The notes: generated by a model from the sequence alone, not told the origin. A stretch of DNA of 64,000 nt from JACVRW01 sp963716215 (GCA_963716215.1 OY970298.1:3038001-3102000), one strand, 5' to 3'. Positions 27,894-37,297 are shown, counted from the first letter of the stretch. A program made the numbers and translations.

Positions 27894-28450
27894 GCTCCCC
27901 TCTTTCCTAGTCGTGCGAGCCGGGACAGCCCGCGGCTCACGCGCTGGCGGACGGCCGCCTCGCTGCTGGCGGTCGCTCGCGCGATCTCGGAGTAGGCGCG
28001 CTCTTCGATCACACGCGCCGTTACGGCCTCCCGCTCGGCGGGCGAGAGCTCGCCCATGCCGTTGACGTAGTCGCCGCCCGCGGCATCCAGCAGTTCCTCC
28101 ACGCGCTCGAGCTCCTCGTCGGAGAAGCTCAGCGGGGCCATGCCGAGGCGCCGTCGCGCCTTCTGCTCGACGTGGTCGCGCCGCCGAGTGGCCGCCAGCT
28201 TGTTGCGGGCGATGCCAGCCAGCCACGCACCCGCCGGCGCCTCCCCAGGTCGGTAGCGGCGGCTCGCGACCAGCGCCGCGGCGAACACCTCGGCGGTCAG
28301 GTCGAGCGCCTGCTCGGTGTCTTCGCACGCACGCGCGAGGAAGCGCAACACCGCTCGGGCGTGGCGCTCGTAGAACACGCCGAACGCCTCGGGCCGCTCG
28401 GCCGTGAGCGCGAGCAGCTCGTCGTCGGTGAGTCGCGAAAGCTCCTCCAC
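27890..28450 (-). CDS. ECF-type RNA polymerase sigma factor
   Basis: Sigma-70 family protein with 186 residues and only regions 2 and 4. Region 2: AFGVFYERHARAVLRFLARA, TEQALDLTAEVFAAALVASR, RYRPGEAPAGAWLAGIARNK. Region 4: LSPAEREAVTARVIEERAYSEIARATASSEAAVRQRVSRG (shown in two overlapping halves in the family), a clear helix-turn-helix. The GTG start at 28450 follows AGGAGG closely. It heads a two-gene unit with the membrane protein at 27111. Confidence 0.88.
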   Translation of the reverse strand: MEELSRLTDDELLALTAERPEAFGVFYERHARAVLRFLARACEDTEQALDLTAEVFAAALVASRRYRPGEAPAGAWLAGIARNKLAATRRRDHVEQKARRRLGMAPLSFSDEELERVEELLDAAGGDYVNGMGELSPAEREAVTARVIEERAYSEIARATASSEAAVRQRVSRGLSRLARLGKRGA

Positions 28451-28508
28451 TACCTCCTATCTTCCGGCTGGGCGCATCTTGTGACAGCCCCGGGCGTCAC
28501 AGCCCGCC

Positions 28509-28910
28509 CTAGCTGGAAGTGTCGGCTCGGCGCGGCAAGCGATTGTCGGGCCGCGGTTCGAGGGGCGACAGCGGCTCGAGGAGGTCGCCGATGTCGGTGA
28601 GCATAAAGACGAGGTGATAGGCCCAGTAGCTGTCCTTGGTCCGCTCGTCCTGGGGGACCAGCGCCCGCTCCAAGCCGTCGTAGTCCTCTGGATACGCCAC
28701 AAACCCAGTGGCGCCCGGCCGCTGGTCCATGGCGACCAAGATCGTGCCCGCCGGCAACCGCCCCTGACATCCTCCTGTGTGAGCGGGGGCCTTGCTAATG
28801 ACCGCGACCGAGCGGGGGTCGACCGACCGCGTGACTCTGAACCTATCTCCACGACGTACCAGAACGGTCCTCCTCGACGGCCCGCGCGGCGGCGAGCTCC
28901 ACGTCATCAC
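28509..28910 (-). CDS. Orphan protein of unknown function
   Basis: A 133-residue protein (start GTG 28910 or the ATG right after it) without family match. The central part is protein-like and non-repetitive: GDRFRVTRSVDPRSVAVISK, GTILVAMDQRPGATGFVAYP, EDYDGLERALVPQDERTKDS, YHLVFMLTDIGDLLEPL. No signal peptide. Lies 11 bases after the larger orphan gene on the same strand and shares its lower GC, so they probably form one transferred unit. Confidence 0.55.
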   Translation of the reverse strand: MMTWSSPPRGPSRRTVLVRRGDRFRVTRSVDPRSVAVISKAPAHTGGCQGRLPAGTILVAMDQRPGATGFVAYPEDYDGLERALVPQDERTKDSYWAYHLVFMLTDIGDLLEPLSPLEPRPDNRLPRRADTSS

Positions 28911-28921
28911 AGGGAATCAGA

Positions 28922-30235
28922 TCACTGAGCCGGCATCGGATTGAAGCCCCACGCCGCCGGCGCCACTGGGACAGGGTTGCCCGCTGTACCAGGCGTGTAC
29001 CAGTAATCGGGCTCGGTCCCGGTTGGTCTGAACCGACGATTCTGCCCGACGTTCCAGCACATGAGAACCCATGAATCCGTCGGCTTGACCTCGTCAAACA
29101 GGTGGAGCGCAAGGCTCGGCTGCGTCCAATCCGGATCGAGCGGTGTGATGGTGGTGGCGAAGCCGCCCTCCGGATGGGGTGGGTTCTCTGGCGAAGCGAT
29201 CAGCGCCTTCGACACATAGATCTCTATGGCTCTGAAGTCCTCCGTGTAGTGCCAGAGAGGCACGGCGCAGTCGCGCACGATGTCCTCGGTGTCGCCTGTC
29301 GGCTCCTGCCGATGGGGTGACTCGAGGAGCTCGTCCGTGTCGTGCAACGCCTGAAGCGGGTCTTCTCCCTGCCCAGCTGCAAGCTGGTCGTAGATGAAGT
29401 CGCGGGCCAGCTCCTCGGCGACGCCAGACGCGTTGTCCATGACGTCGGGCGCGTCCTCGACAACGGCGTCTCCGCTGCCCGGTGACCCGTTCCAGTTGCC
29501 AGTCCACTTGTCGTACGGCTGACCCACATAAGGCACAAGCTCCGCGCCTTGCAGGATGTCGGACTCCTTGGTTGTGGCATAGCCGACGCCCTGGTTCTCG
29601 CCGTAGATGGGAGGCCAGCAACACGGATTCTTCCGACAGCTGATCAGGTCGCCGTCACGAGGCGTAAATGGCCACGGAGGGGTGGGCGGGCCAGCGGTGT
29701 CACAGCCGTCAGGACGCGCCTCGACGTAGGTGTTCTGGTACCCATGAGACGCACCGGAGTCGAAGTACCAGGTGATGAACCACTGGCCGTGGTCAACGGA
29801 GACGCCTCGAGTCAGCGAGCAGCCGTCCTCACAGAAGTGTGCAGTGGGCTGTGTCCATTCGGGGCTTTCCTCGTAGGCCCACCCCAGATGCAGGAACTTG
29901 GCATTTAGCCCGTTGCCGATACGCCACCCCGTCGCGAGCGCAAGGGGAACGGGTGCCAGTACACGGGGCAACGGCAGCGTCTTGATATCCGTCCGGAGCG
30001 CCGCCAAGCCCTGTCGGATCAGATTGCCCCGGGCGTTTTGGGGCAGCGCCCCCTGGGATGCCATCAGGCTTTGGCAGCCGGTGTCGCATGGCATGCCCGC
30101 GGTCCCTGGGGCCGCTCCGCCCTCTGCCAGGAACTGTGCGATCTGAGTGAACTCCTGGCTCGTCGGTTGGTAGTCGGCCCGGGCTGCCGGCGCTGTGATC
30201 CCGGTGATCACAAGGAACACCACCGCGCGGAGCAC
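28922..30235 (-). CDS. Large secreted orphan protein
   Basis: A 437-residue exported protein. From GTG 30235 it has a signal peptide (MLRAVVFLVITGITAPAARA) followed by a mature region rich in Trp, Tyr, Cys and Asp: GMPCDTGCQSLMASQG, WTQPTAHFCEDGCSLTRG, GQWFITWYFDSGASHGYQNT, ISCRKNPCCWPPIYGENQ, CAVPLWHYTEDFRAIEIYVS, VLMCWNVGQNRRFRP. Many Cys pairs suggest disulfides. No family recognised. GC is visibly lower than in flanking genes, a sign of recent acquisition. Confidence 0.65.
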   Translation of the reverse strand: MLRAVVFLVITGITAPAARADYQPTSQEFTQIAQFLAEGGAAPGTAGMPCDTGCQSLMASQGALPQNARGNLIRQGLAALRTDIKTLPLPRVLAPVPLALATGWRIGNGLNAKFLHLGWAYEESPEWTQPTAHFCEDGCSLTRGVSVDHGQWFITWYFDSGASHGYQNTYVEARPDGCDTAGPPTPPWPFTPRDGDLISCRKNPCCWPPIYGENQGVGYATTKESDILQGAELVPYVGQPYDKWTGNWNGSPGSGDAVVEDAPDVMDNASGVAEELARDFIYDQLAAGQGEDPLQALHDTDELLESPHRQEPTGDTEDIVRDCAVPLWHYTEDFRAIEIYVSKALIASPENPPHPEGGFATTITPLDPDWTQPSLALHLFDEVKPTDSWVLMCWNVGQNRRFRPTGTEPDYWYTPGTAGNPVPVAPAAWGFNPMPAQ

Positions 30236-30316
30236 GGTTGGCCCGCCTCGAGCGAGTGGTGCTTCCGAGGCAAGGCGGTGGGTCGGTGAAGACGGAGACA
30301 ACGAGCGGATCGTTAG

Positions 30317-30345
30317 ATCATGCAACGTAATCTCTTATTAGTCAA
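30317..30345 (-). promoter_or_regulatory. Probable sigma-70-type promoter of the secreted orphan gene
   Basis: On the minus strand TTGACT (30345-30340) and CATGAT (30322-30317) are spaced by 17 bases, a good match to the housekeeping promoter, within the most AT-rich stretch of the window. It would start transcription about 70-80 bases before GTG 30235. Confidence 0.55.
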
Positions 30346-30370
30346 GATATCTTTACGATGGATTAGCGTC

Positions 30371-31072
30371 TCACAGCCCGCCCTCCTCCACCGCCAGCGG
30401 CCCCACGCGCGTGCGGTCGCCCGGCGGGCGGATCAGCAGGCGCAGCTCGCGGGCGAAGTTGGTCGCGGCGGTCAGGTAGACGGCCTGGCGCGCCCCCACG
30501 CGCAACGTCGCGAGCGCGGTCGGCCCCGACGTGGCTTCGGCTTCCGCTACCGCCTCGCCGCCGCCGGCCCGCACGCCGATCAGCTCCACGTTCTCCAGGG
30601 CCACGAACGTCCTGCCCGCTCCGTCCGAGCGCTCGGCCGAGACGAGCACGTCCACATGGGCGCCCGGCTGGGCGCCCGCGAGCGCAGTCCCGCCGGCCAC
30701 CGCGAGCTCGACGGCGCGCTGCCCGGGGCGCAGCGCGCCGCTCTCCGCGCTCCGGCCCGAGCCCTGAATCGTCGTCGCCGTCACGTAGGCCCCAGCCGGC
30801 ACCCCCACAGCCGTGCGTATCCCCACGAGCGGTTCGGGTTCGGCCAGGCCGTCGGGCGGCGCGAAGCGCGCCGGCACCCGTCTGATCGCGAGGTCGCGGT
30901 GATTCAGGCGCTCGTCCGGGGCAAGCTCGTGCTGCGCTACGACGACCGGAACGAGCGGGCCGACGGCAGCCTGCGCACGGTGCTCGCGCTCGCGGACCTG
31001 CGACGCCGCCAACCCGCCGCACACGAGCGCGAAGCAAAGCAGCAACAGCCCGCGCCGCCGGGCCGCGGTCAT
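30371..31072 (-). CDS. CpaB/RcpC-like pilus assembly protein (SAF domain)
   Basis: A 233-residue periplasmic or surface protein of the Flp/Tad system family. It has an N-terminal helix (RGLLLLCFALVCGGLAASQV), then a SAF domain (VPVVVAQHELAPDERLNHRD, LAIRRVPARFAPPDGLAEPE, GIRTAVGVPAGAYVTATTI) and an RcpC region (RAVELAVAGGTALAGAQPGA, VDVLVSAE, LIGVRAG, ARQAVYLTAATNFARELRLL). ATG 31072 overlaps the upstream kinase stop, so it is co-expressed with the two-component system. The tad ATPase genes lie at 3.7-6.6 kb. Confidence 0.8.
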   Translation of the reverse strand: MTAARRRGLLLLCFALVCGGLAASQVREREHRAQAAVGPLVPVVVAQHELAPDERLNHRDLAIRRVPARFAPPDGLAEPEPLVGIRTAVGVPAGAYVTATTIQGSGRSAESGALRPGQRAVELAVAGGTALAGAQPGAHVDVLVSAERSDGAGRTFVALENVELIGVRAGGGEAVAEAEATSGPTALATLRVGARQAVYLTAATNFARELRLLIRPPGDRTRVGPLAVEEGGL

Positions 31073-31656
31073 GCGGCCCGGCGCCCATCGTCGTCCCGGC
31101 CCTCGCGCGCCTCGATGCTGCGTTCCGGCAGCTCCAACACCGTTCGTGTGATGCCGCCGGCGCTCTCCACCCGCAGTCGGCCGCCGAGCTCGCGGGCGGC
31201 GCGTTGCGCGATCGCCAGCCCGCGTCCGCGCCCCGAGCGTCCACCCGCGCGAGCGCGGCGCTCGAGGTTGCACACCTCGAGCACCACCAGCCCGCCCTCC
31301 CGCCGGCTCCGCACCTCGACCGCGCCGACCCCGTGCTCTGTCGCGTTGTCGATGACGTTTCCGAGCACCTGCGCCAGCCGGCCGGCATCGAGCTCAGCCG
31401 CGGGCGCGGGCGACGCTCCCCGGGCCGCGGCCAGCTCACCGAGCGCCGCTCCCATGCGCTCGAGCTCCAGCGCCAGCAGCAAGCCCAGCCCTCCCGGCGG
31501 GTCGAACCGCTCGGCGGCGAGCCCGATCGCGGTCGCCGCGCCGCGCAGCTCGTGCTCGGCATCCGCAACAACCGCCCGGTGGCGGCGGAGCGCCAGGGCG
31601 GTCCCAACCGCCGCCGCCCAGCCACCCCAGGCGAGCACCACGCTCCACCAGCTCAC
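31069..31656 (-). CDS. Sensor histidine kinase, short
   Basis: A 195-residue kinase with one N-terminal helix (WSVVLAWGGWAAAVGTALAL), a dimerisation-like segment with His in ADAEHELRGAATAIGLA, and an HATPase_c domain: N-box NVIDNATEHGVGAV, G1-like LEVCNLERRA, and G2 GRGLAIAQRAARELGG. No sensor domain is visible, so the signal must come from the membrane or another protein. GTG 31656 overlaps the response-regulator stop. Confidence 0.8.
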   Translation of the reverse strand: MSWWSVVLAWGGWAAAVGTALALRRHRAVVADAEHELRGAATAIGLAAERFDPPGGLGLLLALELERMGAALGELAAARGASPAPAAELDAGRLAQVLGNVIDNATEHGVGAVEVRSRREGGLVVLEVCNLERRARAGGRSGRGRGLAIAQRAARELGGRLRVESAGGITRTVLELPERSIEAREGRDDDGRRAA

Positions 31657-32372
31657 GGCCCCTCCGTCAACTTGTAGCCCACCCCGCGCACGTTCACGAT
31701 CCATGGCCGGCCCGACGGCCGCAGCTTCTTGCGCAAGCGGCACGCGTGGGCATCGAGCGTGCGCGTGTTGCCGGCGGAGAGGTAGCCCCAGACGTCGCGC
31801 AACAGCTCCTGCTTCCCATACACGCGCGTGGGCTGCTCGGCCAGCGCGTGCAACAGGGCGAACTCCTTGGCGGCGAGATCGACCCGCCTGCCGCCCAGGC
31901 GCACCGCCCTCGTCGCCGGGTCGAGCGTCAGCTCCCCCACCCGCACCGTGCCGCGCGCCCGGCGGCCCTCGGCACGGTGCAGAACCGCGCGCACGCGCGC
32001 GAGCAGCTCGGCGTAGAGGAACGGCTTGCAGACGTGGTCGTCGGCGCCGCGGGTGAAGCTGCGCACCCGGTCGGCGTCCCCAGCCCGGCCGCTCAGCACG
32101 ATCACCGGCACGTCGGGATCGATCCGCGATGCCAGGCCGTCGGCGGCCCGCACGCGGTCCAGCAAGGCCAGGCCGTTCCCGTCCTCCAGCGTCAGGTCGA
32201 GCACAACCAGCGACGGCTGGCGCACTTCGATCCCGCGCAAGCCCTCCCCCACGCCGGCGGCCCCCGCGACGCGGAACCCGTCCGCGGCCAGGTTGTCGAG
32301 CAGAAAGGCCCGCGTCGCCTCGTCGTCCTCGACGACCAGGACCGTGCGCTCGGGCGAGGCGGTGGCGTCCAC
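31653..32372 (-). CDS. OmpR/PhoB-family response regulator
   Basis: A 239-residue regulator. Receiver domain: acidic pocket VVEDDEAT, phosphorylation Asp59 in SLVVLDLTLEDG, conserved VIVLSGRAGDADRV and Lys in DDHVCKPF. The C-terminal winged helix (trans_reg_C) reads VDLAAKEFALLHALAEQPTR, KQELLRDVWGYL, TRTLDAHACRLRKKL, IVNVRGVGYKL. The order regulator-kinase-cpaB suggests control of the CpaB-like gene or of pilus genes elsewhere. Confidence 0.92.
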   Translation of the reverse strand: MDATASPERTVLVVEDDEATRAFLLDNLAADGFRVAGAAGVGEGLRGIEVRQPSLVVLDLTLEDGNGLALLDRVRAADGLASRIDPDVPVIVLSGRAGDADRVRSFTRGADDHVCKPFLYAELLARVRAVLHRAEGRRARGTVRVGELTLDPATRAVRLGGRRVDLAAKEFALLHALAEQPTRVYGKQELLRDVWGYLSAGNTRTLDAHACRLRKKLRPSGRPWIVNVRGVGYKLTEGP

Positions 32373-32414
32373 GCCCGATGAAGCCCCATTGCCAGCAAAC
32401 TCGCCCCGGTTGCG

Positions 32415-35336
32415 CTACACGGGACGACGGACCGCCACGTCCAGAGCCGCCGGGAGGTCCCCGCGGCCGGACACGTCGAGCTTGCGGTACGCGCCGGTCA
32501 GGTGCATCTCGACGGTCCGGCGGGTGAGGAACAGGGCTTCGGCGATCTCGCGGTTGCTCAAGCCCTCGGCGGCCATTGCCGCGACCCGGCGCTCCTGCGC
32601 CGAGAGCGACTCGACACCACTCACCGCCGGGCGGCGCGGACGCGCTCCGGTAGCTCGCAGCTCGTCCATCGCCCGGTCCGTCTCGACCACCGACCCACAG
32701 CGGTTCGCGAGGTCGAGGCCTTCACGAAGCGGCCCACGGGCGTCGCGGCGATGGCCGCCGCGACGCAGCGCGGCACCCAGGTCGATCAGCGCTCGGGCGT
32801 GCGCTACCCGCAGCTCGGAGCCGGCGAGGACATCCACCGCCTCCCGGACCAGCTCGACCATCTCCGCGGCTGGGGCAATCAGTGCCCGCACGCGGAGGGC
32901 CTCGCCGATCGGCTCCGGAGCGCCGAACCGTCGCCCGATCTCGAGCTCCTCCTCGATCAGCTCGCGCGCTCGATCGTGCTCACCCAGGCGGGCCAAGGCA
33001 AGTCCCGCGTAGCTGCGCCACATCAGCGCGCACGGATTCACGTATGCGATGGCCAGCGATCGCCGGCCGGCCTCTTCGAGGTCGATCAGAGCAGCGCGCG
33101 GATCGCCCATCCGCAGGGCGAGACGGCCGCGAGACGCCAGCGCCTGGCTGATGCTCAACGACAGCGGCAGATCACCGCTCGGCCAGGAGTCCCGCAGCAA
33201 TGCCACGGCCTGCTCGAACGAACCGCGCTCGATGTGAACGTCGGTCAGAGCGGAAAGCACGGCCGGCAGGACGATCGGGTCGTCGGCGGGGAGCAGCGCC
33301 AGGGCCGCGACGGCGTCGGCCTCGGCGTCGCCCAGATCGCCCGTCCATGCCCTGGTGGAGGCCCGCAGGCCGAGCGAGTTGGAGTAGAGGAGCTTCGAGC
33401 TCCGGGCCTGCCCCTCCTCGACCCCGGCCGTCAACACCTCGCTCGCCCTGGTCAGCCTGCCGGTGAGTGCGATGCCGACCGTCGCGGCCGTCAGCGCGAT
33501 CGTCGCGGCGGGGGCCGCCAAAGACGAGTGCTCGGAGCGGACCTCGACCAACAGCTGCCCATCTCCCCACGCCGCCTCGGCCAGCGCGGCCACCTCGTTC
33601 GCGGTGCGGGCCGTAGTCGCCGCGAAGACGACCGCCATCATGGCGAGCAGGCTGCGCTCCGCCGCCGTCTCGCCTCTGCTGACCTCCTGCTCGAGCGCCA
33701 GCAGCCGGCCAAACGTCTCGGCGCTGGGAAGCCCGCCGACCAGGCGAGTGGCGGCCGCCTGGAACTCGAGCCCCAACAGAAGCTCCCGATCCAGATCACC
33801 GGGCGACCCGAGGACTTCCTCGCAGGCGGCGATGGCCGCCGGCAACTCGGCGGCCAGGAAGCGCACCATGGAGAGGCCGAGCGCCGCATTCGCCCGCTCA
33901 GTTGGGCTGCTCGACAGGAGCTGCGCCTGCTCCATCCGGCCGGCCGCCTCGGGCATGCGGGCGGCCGACTCCGCCGCGCCGAGGTCGAGCAGGATCGACC
34001 GCCGAAGCGCGGGAGGCGCGTCCTCCTCGAGCGCCCGGCGGAGGAATCGCACCGCCTGGTCGGGGGAGCCGCGACTACTGGCTCGTCGCGCCGAGTCAGT
34101 CAGCGCGTCGAATGCCCATTGCTCCCCTACGGGGCCAGCGGGGCCGGCGGCCAGCAGGTGGGCAGCCACTCGCTCACATCGAGCCGGGTCTCGTGCCAGC
34201 TCACGAGCGGCGGCCAGGTGCAGCCGCACCCGCTCGGCCGGCGGGATCGAGTCGTGGAGTGCCTGCTGGATGATGGGATGGACGAACCGCGGCGGAAGTC
34301 TCGGATAGAGGAGCTCGGCGTCGATCAGTGCGTCCACGGCATCCGCCGCCGCGTCACGGTCCACGCCAGCGACCACGGCGGTGTCCGCCAGGGAGGCATC
34401 GTCGCCGAGGATCGCCAGCGTCTGCGCGACGGCCCCGACCGTTGGCGAGCGGCGTCTTAGGCGGGCCGCCACGAACCGTGCCACCGACGGCGGGCCCATG
34501 GCGGCGATCGCGCCGGCGTCGACGCCTCCGGCCTCTCCACTTCGCTCCTCGAGCGCAGTGATCAGCTGACGTGCGAGCAGCGGGTTCCCGCCCGTCGTCC
34601 GGGTGCACTCGACGCAGACTTCATCCTTGGTGTCCTCGCCGAGGCTGCCGCGCACCAGCGTCGCGATCGCATCCGCGCTGAGCGGAGGCGGCCGGACGGT
34701 TATTGGCCGTTCACGCTCGCTCAGCTTGGTCAGGGCTTCTGTCGCCTCAGCTGCCTCGCCTGTCCGAACCGCGAGCATCGCGCACGCCGGGATCTCCTCG
34801 ATCTTGGCGTCCAGGTAGGCGAGAAACTGAATCGACTGCTCGTCGGCCCAGTGTGCATCGTCGACGAGCAGGGCGAGCGGCTGCTCCTCGGCCAACCGGG
34901 CGCATAGCCAGTGCAGGCCGTGGAATCGCGCGAACAGGCGGTCGTCGGCGGCGGCTCGGTCGGGAACCTCCTCGAACAGCGGGCGCGCCAGTCCCGCGGC
35001 ACCGATGAAGACGCGTTCACGCTCGCGGTCTGTGAGCGGCTCGATTCTGGGCGCCAGCAGCTGGATCACTACGCCCAGCGCGAACTCGCGCTCCATCAAG
35101 CCGCCACGGGCACGGAGAACGGCCATCCGCTCCGCCTCGGCCAACTCCGCGGCCTCTCGAAGCAGCGAGCTCTTGCCAATCCCGGCCGCTCCCTCGATCA
35201 CCACGATCCGCCCTGAGCCGCCCGCAGCGATGCGGAACGCATCGCCGATCTGCTCCAACTCGGCCTCGCGCTCGAGCAGATGGGTGCGCCTGTTCAGATC
35301 CGTCATCCGGCGCTGCGCAGCCGTCGGACTTTGCAT
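32415..35336 (-). CDS. Large LuxR-family ATP-binding transcriptional regulator (LAL type)
   Basis: A 973-residue STAND-type regulator. The N-terminal NTPase has Walker A VIEGAAGIGKSSLLREAAEL, Walker B ALLVDDAHWADEQSIQFLAYL and GNPLLARQLITALEE. A long tetratricopeptide-like helical region (about 380-880) with many GDLGDAEADA-type repeats follows. The C-terminal LuxR helix-turn-helix is LSAQERRVAAMAAEGLSNRE, IAEALFLTRRTVEMHLTGAY, RKLDVSGRGDL. Such LAL proteins respond to small molecules. It stands alone on the minus strand. Confidence 0.93.
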   Translation of the reverse strand: MQSPTAAQRRMTDLNRRTHLLEREAELEQIGDAFRIAAGGSGRIVVIEGAAGIGKSSLLREAAELAEAERMAVLRARGGLMEREFALGVVIQLLAPRIEPLTDRERERVFIGAAGLARPLFEEVPDRAAADDRLFARFHGLHWLCARLAEEQPLALLVDDAHWADEQSIQFLAYLDAKIEEIPACAMLAVRTGEAAEATEALTKLSERERPITVRPPPLSADAIATLVRGSLGEDTKDEVCVECTRTTGGNPLLARQLITALEERSGEAGGVDAGAIAAMGPPSVARFVAARLRRRSPTVGAVAQTLAILGDDASLADTAVVAGVDRDAAADAVDALIDAELLYPRLPPRFVHPIIQQALHDSIPPAERVRLHLAAARELARDPARCERVAAHLLAAGPAGPVGEQWAFDALTDSARRASSRGSPDQAVRFLRRALEEDAPPALRRSILLDLGAAESAARMPEAAGRMEQAQLLSSSPTERANAALGLSMVRFLAAELPAAIAACEEVLGSPGDLDRELLLGLEFQAAATRLVGGLPSAETFGRLLALEQEVSRGETAAERSLLAMMAVVFAATTARTANEVAALAEAAWGDGQLLVEVRSEHSSLAAPAATIALTAATVGIALTGRLTRASEVLTAGVEEGQARSSKLLYSNSLGLRASTRAWTGDLGDAEADAVAALALLPADDPIVLPAVLSALTDVHIERGSFEQAVALLRDSWPSGDLPLSLSISQALASRGRLALRMGDPRAALIDLEEAGRRSLAIAYVNPCALMWRSYAGLALARLGEHDRARELIEEELEIGRRFGAPEPIGEALRVRALIAPAAEMVELVREAVDVLAGSELRVAHARALIDLGAALRRGGHRRDARGPLREGLDLANRCGSVVETDRAMDELRATGARPRRPAVSGVESLSAQERRVAAMAAEGLSNREIAEALFLTRRTVEMHLTGAYRKLDVSGRGDLPAALDVAVRRPV

Positions 35337-35620
35337 GGCTGGCTCCTGGGCTCGCCTCGGCTGACGCCAAGCGTATCCCCCACCCGGAGAAAAGCCTGCG
35401 GTGGGTCCACGTAGCGAAGCGCGGCCCCTCAGCCGTAGCGTCGCGGCGATGGCATCACTACCGCTCTTCGGTGCGCTGGCCTCGCGGGCGCTCGACCACC
35501 AGCAGCCGACCCGCGCGGGGCGCCGGCGACTCCACCGGCTTGTCGCGCGGCTCGCTCATGTCTCGACACGACGAGCTGAAAGGACGCCCGTGAGCGCTGG
35601 CAAGGTGCCGCGCCCCAATC
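35337..35620. other. Intergenic region upstream of the LuxR gene
   Basis: About 280 bases without a convincing gene. A short minus-strand reading frame (35458-35559, MSEPRDKPVESPAPRAGRLL) has no ribosome binding site and no support. No repeat or RNA motif is seen. The LuxR promoter probably lies in the first 100 bases. Confidence 0.4.
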
Positions 35621-37264
35621 TCACCCCTTGAGCAGCTCGATCGCACGCCGCTTGACGCGCGCCTTGCCTCCCCAGGGGAGGTAGGTCACCCGCGCGCGCA
35701 CCAGTGCCCTACCGCGCCGGTCGAGCCGGCGCATGACCGCACGGGTGGGGCGCAGCGCCAGTCGCGTCCTGCCCGCGAACTCCACCTGCTTGTTCACGCG
35801 CCTGATCCCCGCTCCGCGCAGGCGCAGCCCCGCGGACCAGGGCACGGTGACGATCAACGTCGCCGTGCCGCGGCGCATGTTGCGACGCACCTTCATGATC
35901 CCGAAGCGCCGCGAGAGCGCCCGCGGCTGCCCACACGGCGGGGGCTCGGTCCCGGGCTCGCCGAGCTTCTGCACCCGGCCGTTGAGCACGTCGGGGACGT
36001 ACAGCGCACCGCGACAGTCGACGCTCACCAAGGCGGGAGTGCTGAACTCGCCGGCCCCAGCGCCGGAGGCGCCGGCCTTGCAGCTCTCCAGGCACTCCTC
36101 GAACCCGGTCTCGGCGTTCTCGGGGACGACGTCCTTGCCGAACGCGCCGAGGAATACCGACTCCGGGGAGAAGACCGACACGCGGCGGTTGGCGGTCTCG
36201 GCGACCAACAGCGCACCGCCGGCGCCGAACGCCAGGCCCAGTGGCTGGTTCAGCACGCCGGGGCCGTTGGCACGCGCCGTGCCGCCCGGACGGCCGAACA
36301 CCGACCCGTTGCTGCCCGCCTTGCATCCCGTCGCGTTCGTGCACACCTCGAACCCGGTGTTCCCGTTGCTCGGGATCACGTCGGTGCCGAACGCGCGCTG
36401 GAAGGCCAGGTCCGGTGAGAACACCGACACGCGGCGATTGACGGACTCGCTCACGTACACGTTGCCGGCGGCGTCGACGGCGACCGCGATCGCGCCATTG
36501 AGCGCGCCCGGGCCGTCCGCCCGCACGCCTGGCCCACACCTCGAGCTGCACCGGTCGGTGCGCCCGCCCAGGATCCGGTTGACCCCTTTCCCGAACGCAC
36601 GCAGGAAGGTGCCGTCGCGCCTGTACAAGGACACCCGGTTGTTGGCGAGCTCGGCGACGAACAGCACGCCGGACGAGTCGATCGCCAGCCCGCCTGGACT
36701 GTTGAGCTGTCCGGGCCTGCTTCCCGGCTCGCCTCGCTTGCAGGCTTCGAACTCGTCGCAGACCTCCGCGCCGGTGCCGTCCTCGTTCGGATTGACGTCC
36801 GCGCCGAAGGCACGCACGAACCCGCCCTGCTGGTTGAACACCGAGATGCGGTTGTTGCGCACCTCGGCGACGTAGAGGAGCCCCTCCTCGTCGACCGCGA
36901 GGCCCGCCGCACCGTCGAGCTCGCCGCTGTCCTCGCCCCGCCTGCCCGCCTTGCAGACGGTGGTGCACTGCTCGAATCTCAGCTCGTCGTTGTTGGGCGC
37001 GACGTCCCCGCCGAACGCGCGCAGGAAGGGGCCCTGCGGTGAGAACACCGAGATCCGCTGAAGCTCAGAGGCGTACACCCGTCCGGTGGGATCCACAGCC
37101 GTCCCTTGCGGGACGCTGAGCAGGCCCGCCTGGTCGCCGGGACCCTCGCCGAACTGACCGAGCGGGACGACCGCCATGGCCGAGCTCGCCCCGATGCCCT
37201 GAAGCGCAAACACGAGCACGCAGATGCCTCCAAGCCGTGCAGCATTCCGAAGTAGCGGTGACAC
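35621..37264 (-). CDS. Secreted NHL-repeat beta-propeller protein
   Basis: A 547-residue exported protein. A signal peptide (LGGICVLVFALQGIGASSAMA) precedes six NHL-type blades, each with the pattern GLAVDEEGLLYVAEVRNNRISVFN, such as GGLAIDSSGVLFVAELANNR, IAVAVDAAGNVYVSESVNRR and LGLAFGAGGALLVAETANRR. Cys pairs occur between blades (CTTVCKAG, CDEFEACKRG, CLESCKAG). The C-terminal 100 residues are basic and beta-rich (RRNMRRGTATLIVTVPWSAG). The GTG start follows AGGAGG by five bases. Function unknown; adhesion or surface binding is possible. Confidence 0.82.
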   Translation of the reverse strand: MSPLLRNAARLGGICVLVFALQGIGASSAMAVVPLGQFGEGPGDQAGLLSVPQGTAVDPTGRVYASELQRISVFSPQGPFLRAFGGDVAPNNDELRFEQCTTVCKAGRRGEDSGELDGAAGLAVDEEGLLYVAEVRNNRISVFNQQGGFVRAFGADVNPNEDGTGAEVCDEFEACKRGEPGSRPGQLNSPGGLAIDSSGVLFVAELANNRVSLYRRDGTFLRAFGKGVNRILGGRTDRCSSRCGPGVRADGPGALNGAIAVAVDAAGNVYVSESVNRRVSVFSPDLAFQRAFGTDVIPSNGNTGFEVCTNATGCKAGSNGSVFGRPGGTARANGPGVLNQPLGLAFGAGGALLVAETANRRVSVFSPESVFLGAFGKDVVPENAETGFEECLESCKAGASGAGAGEFSTPALVSVDCRGALYVPDVLNGRVQKLGEPGTEPPPCGQPRALSRRFGIMKVRRNMRRGTATLIVTVPWSAGLRLRGAGIRRVNKQVEFAGRTRLALRPTRAVMRRLDRRGRALVRARVTYLPWGGKARVKRRAIELLKG

Positions 37265-37297
37265 CTGGGCCTCCTGTCGCGGGGTTGCCTACACCCG

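Noticed and set aside
35458..35559. Small minus-strand frame of 33 codons (MSEPRDKPVESPAPRAGRLL...)
   Set aside because: No ribosome binding site, no homologue known to me and no conserved context.
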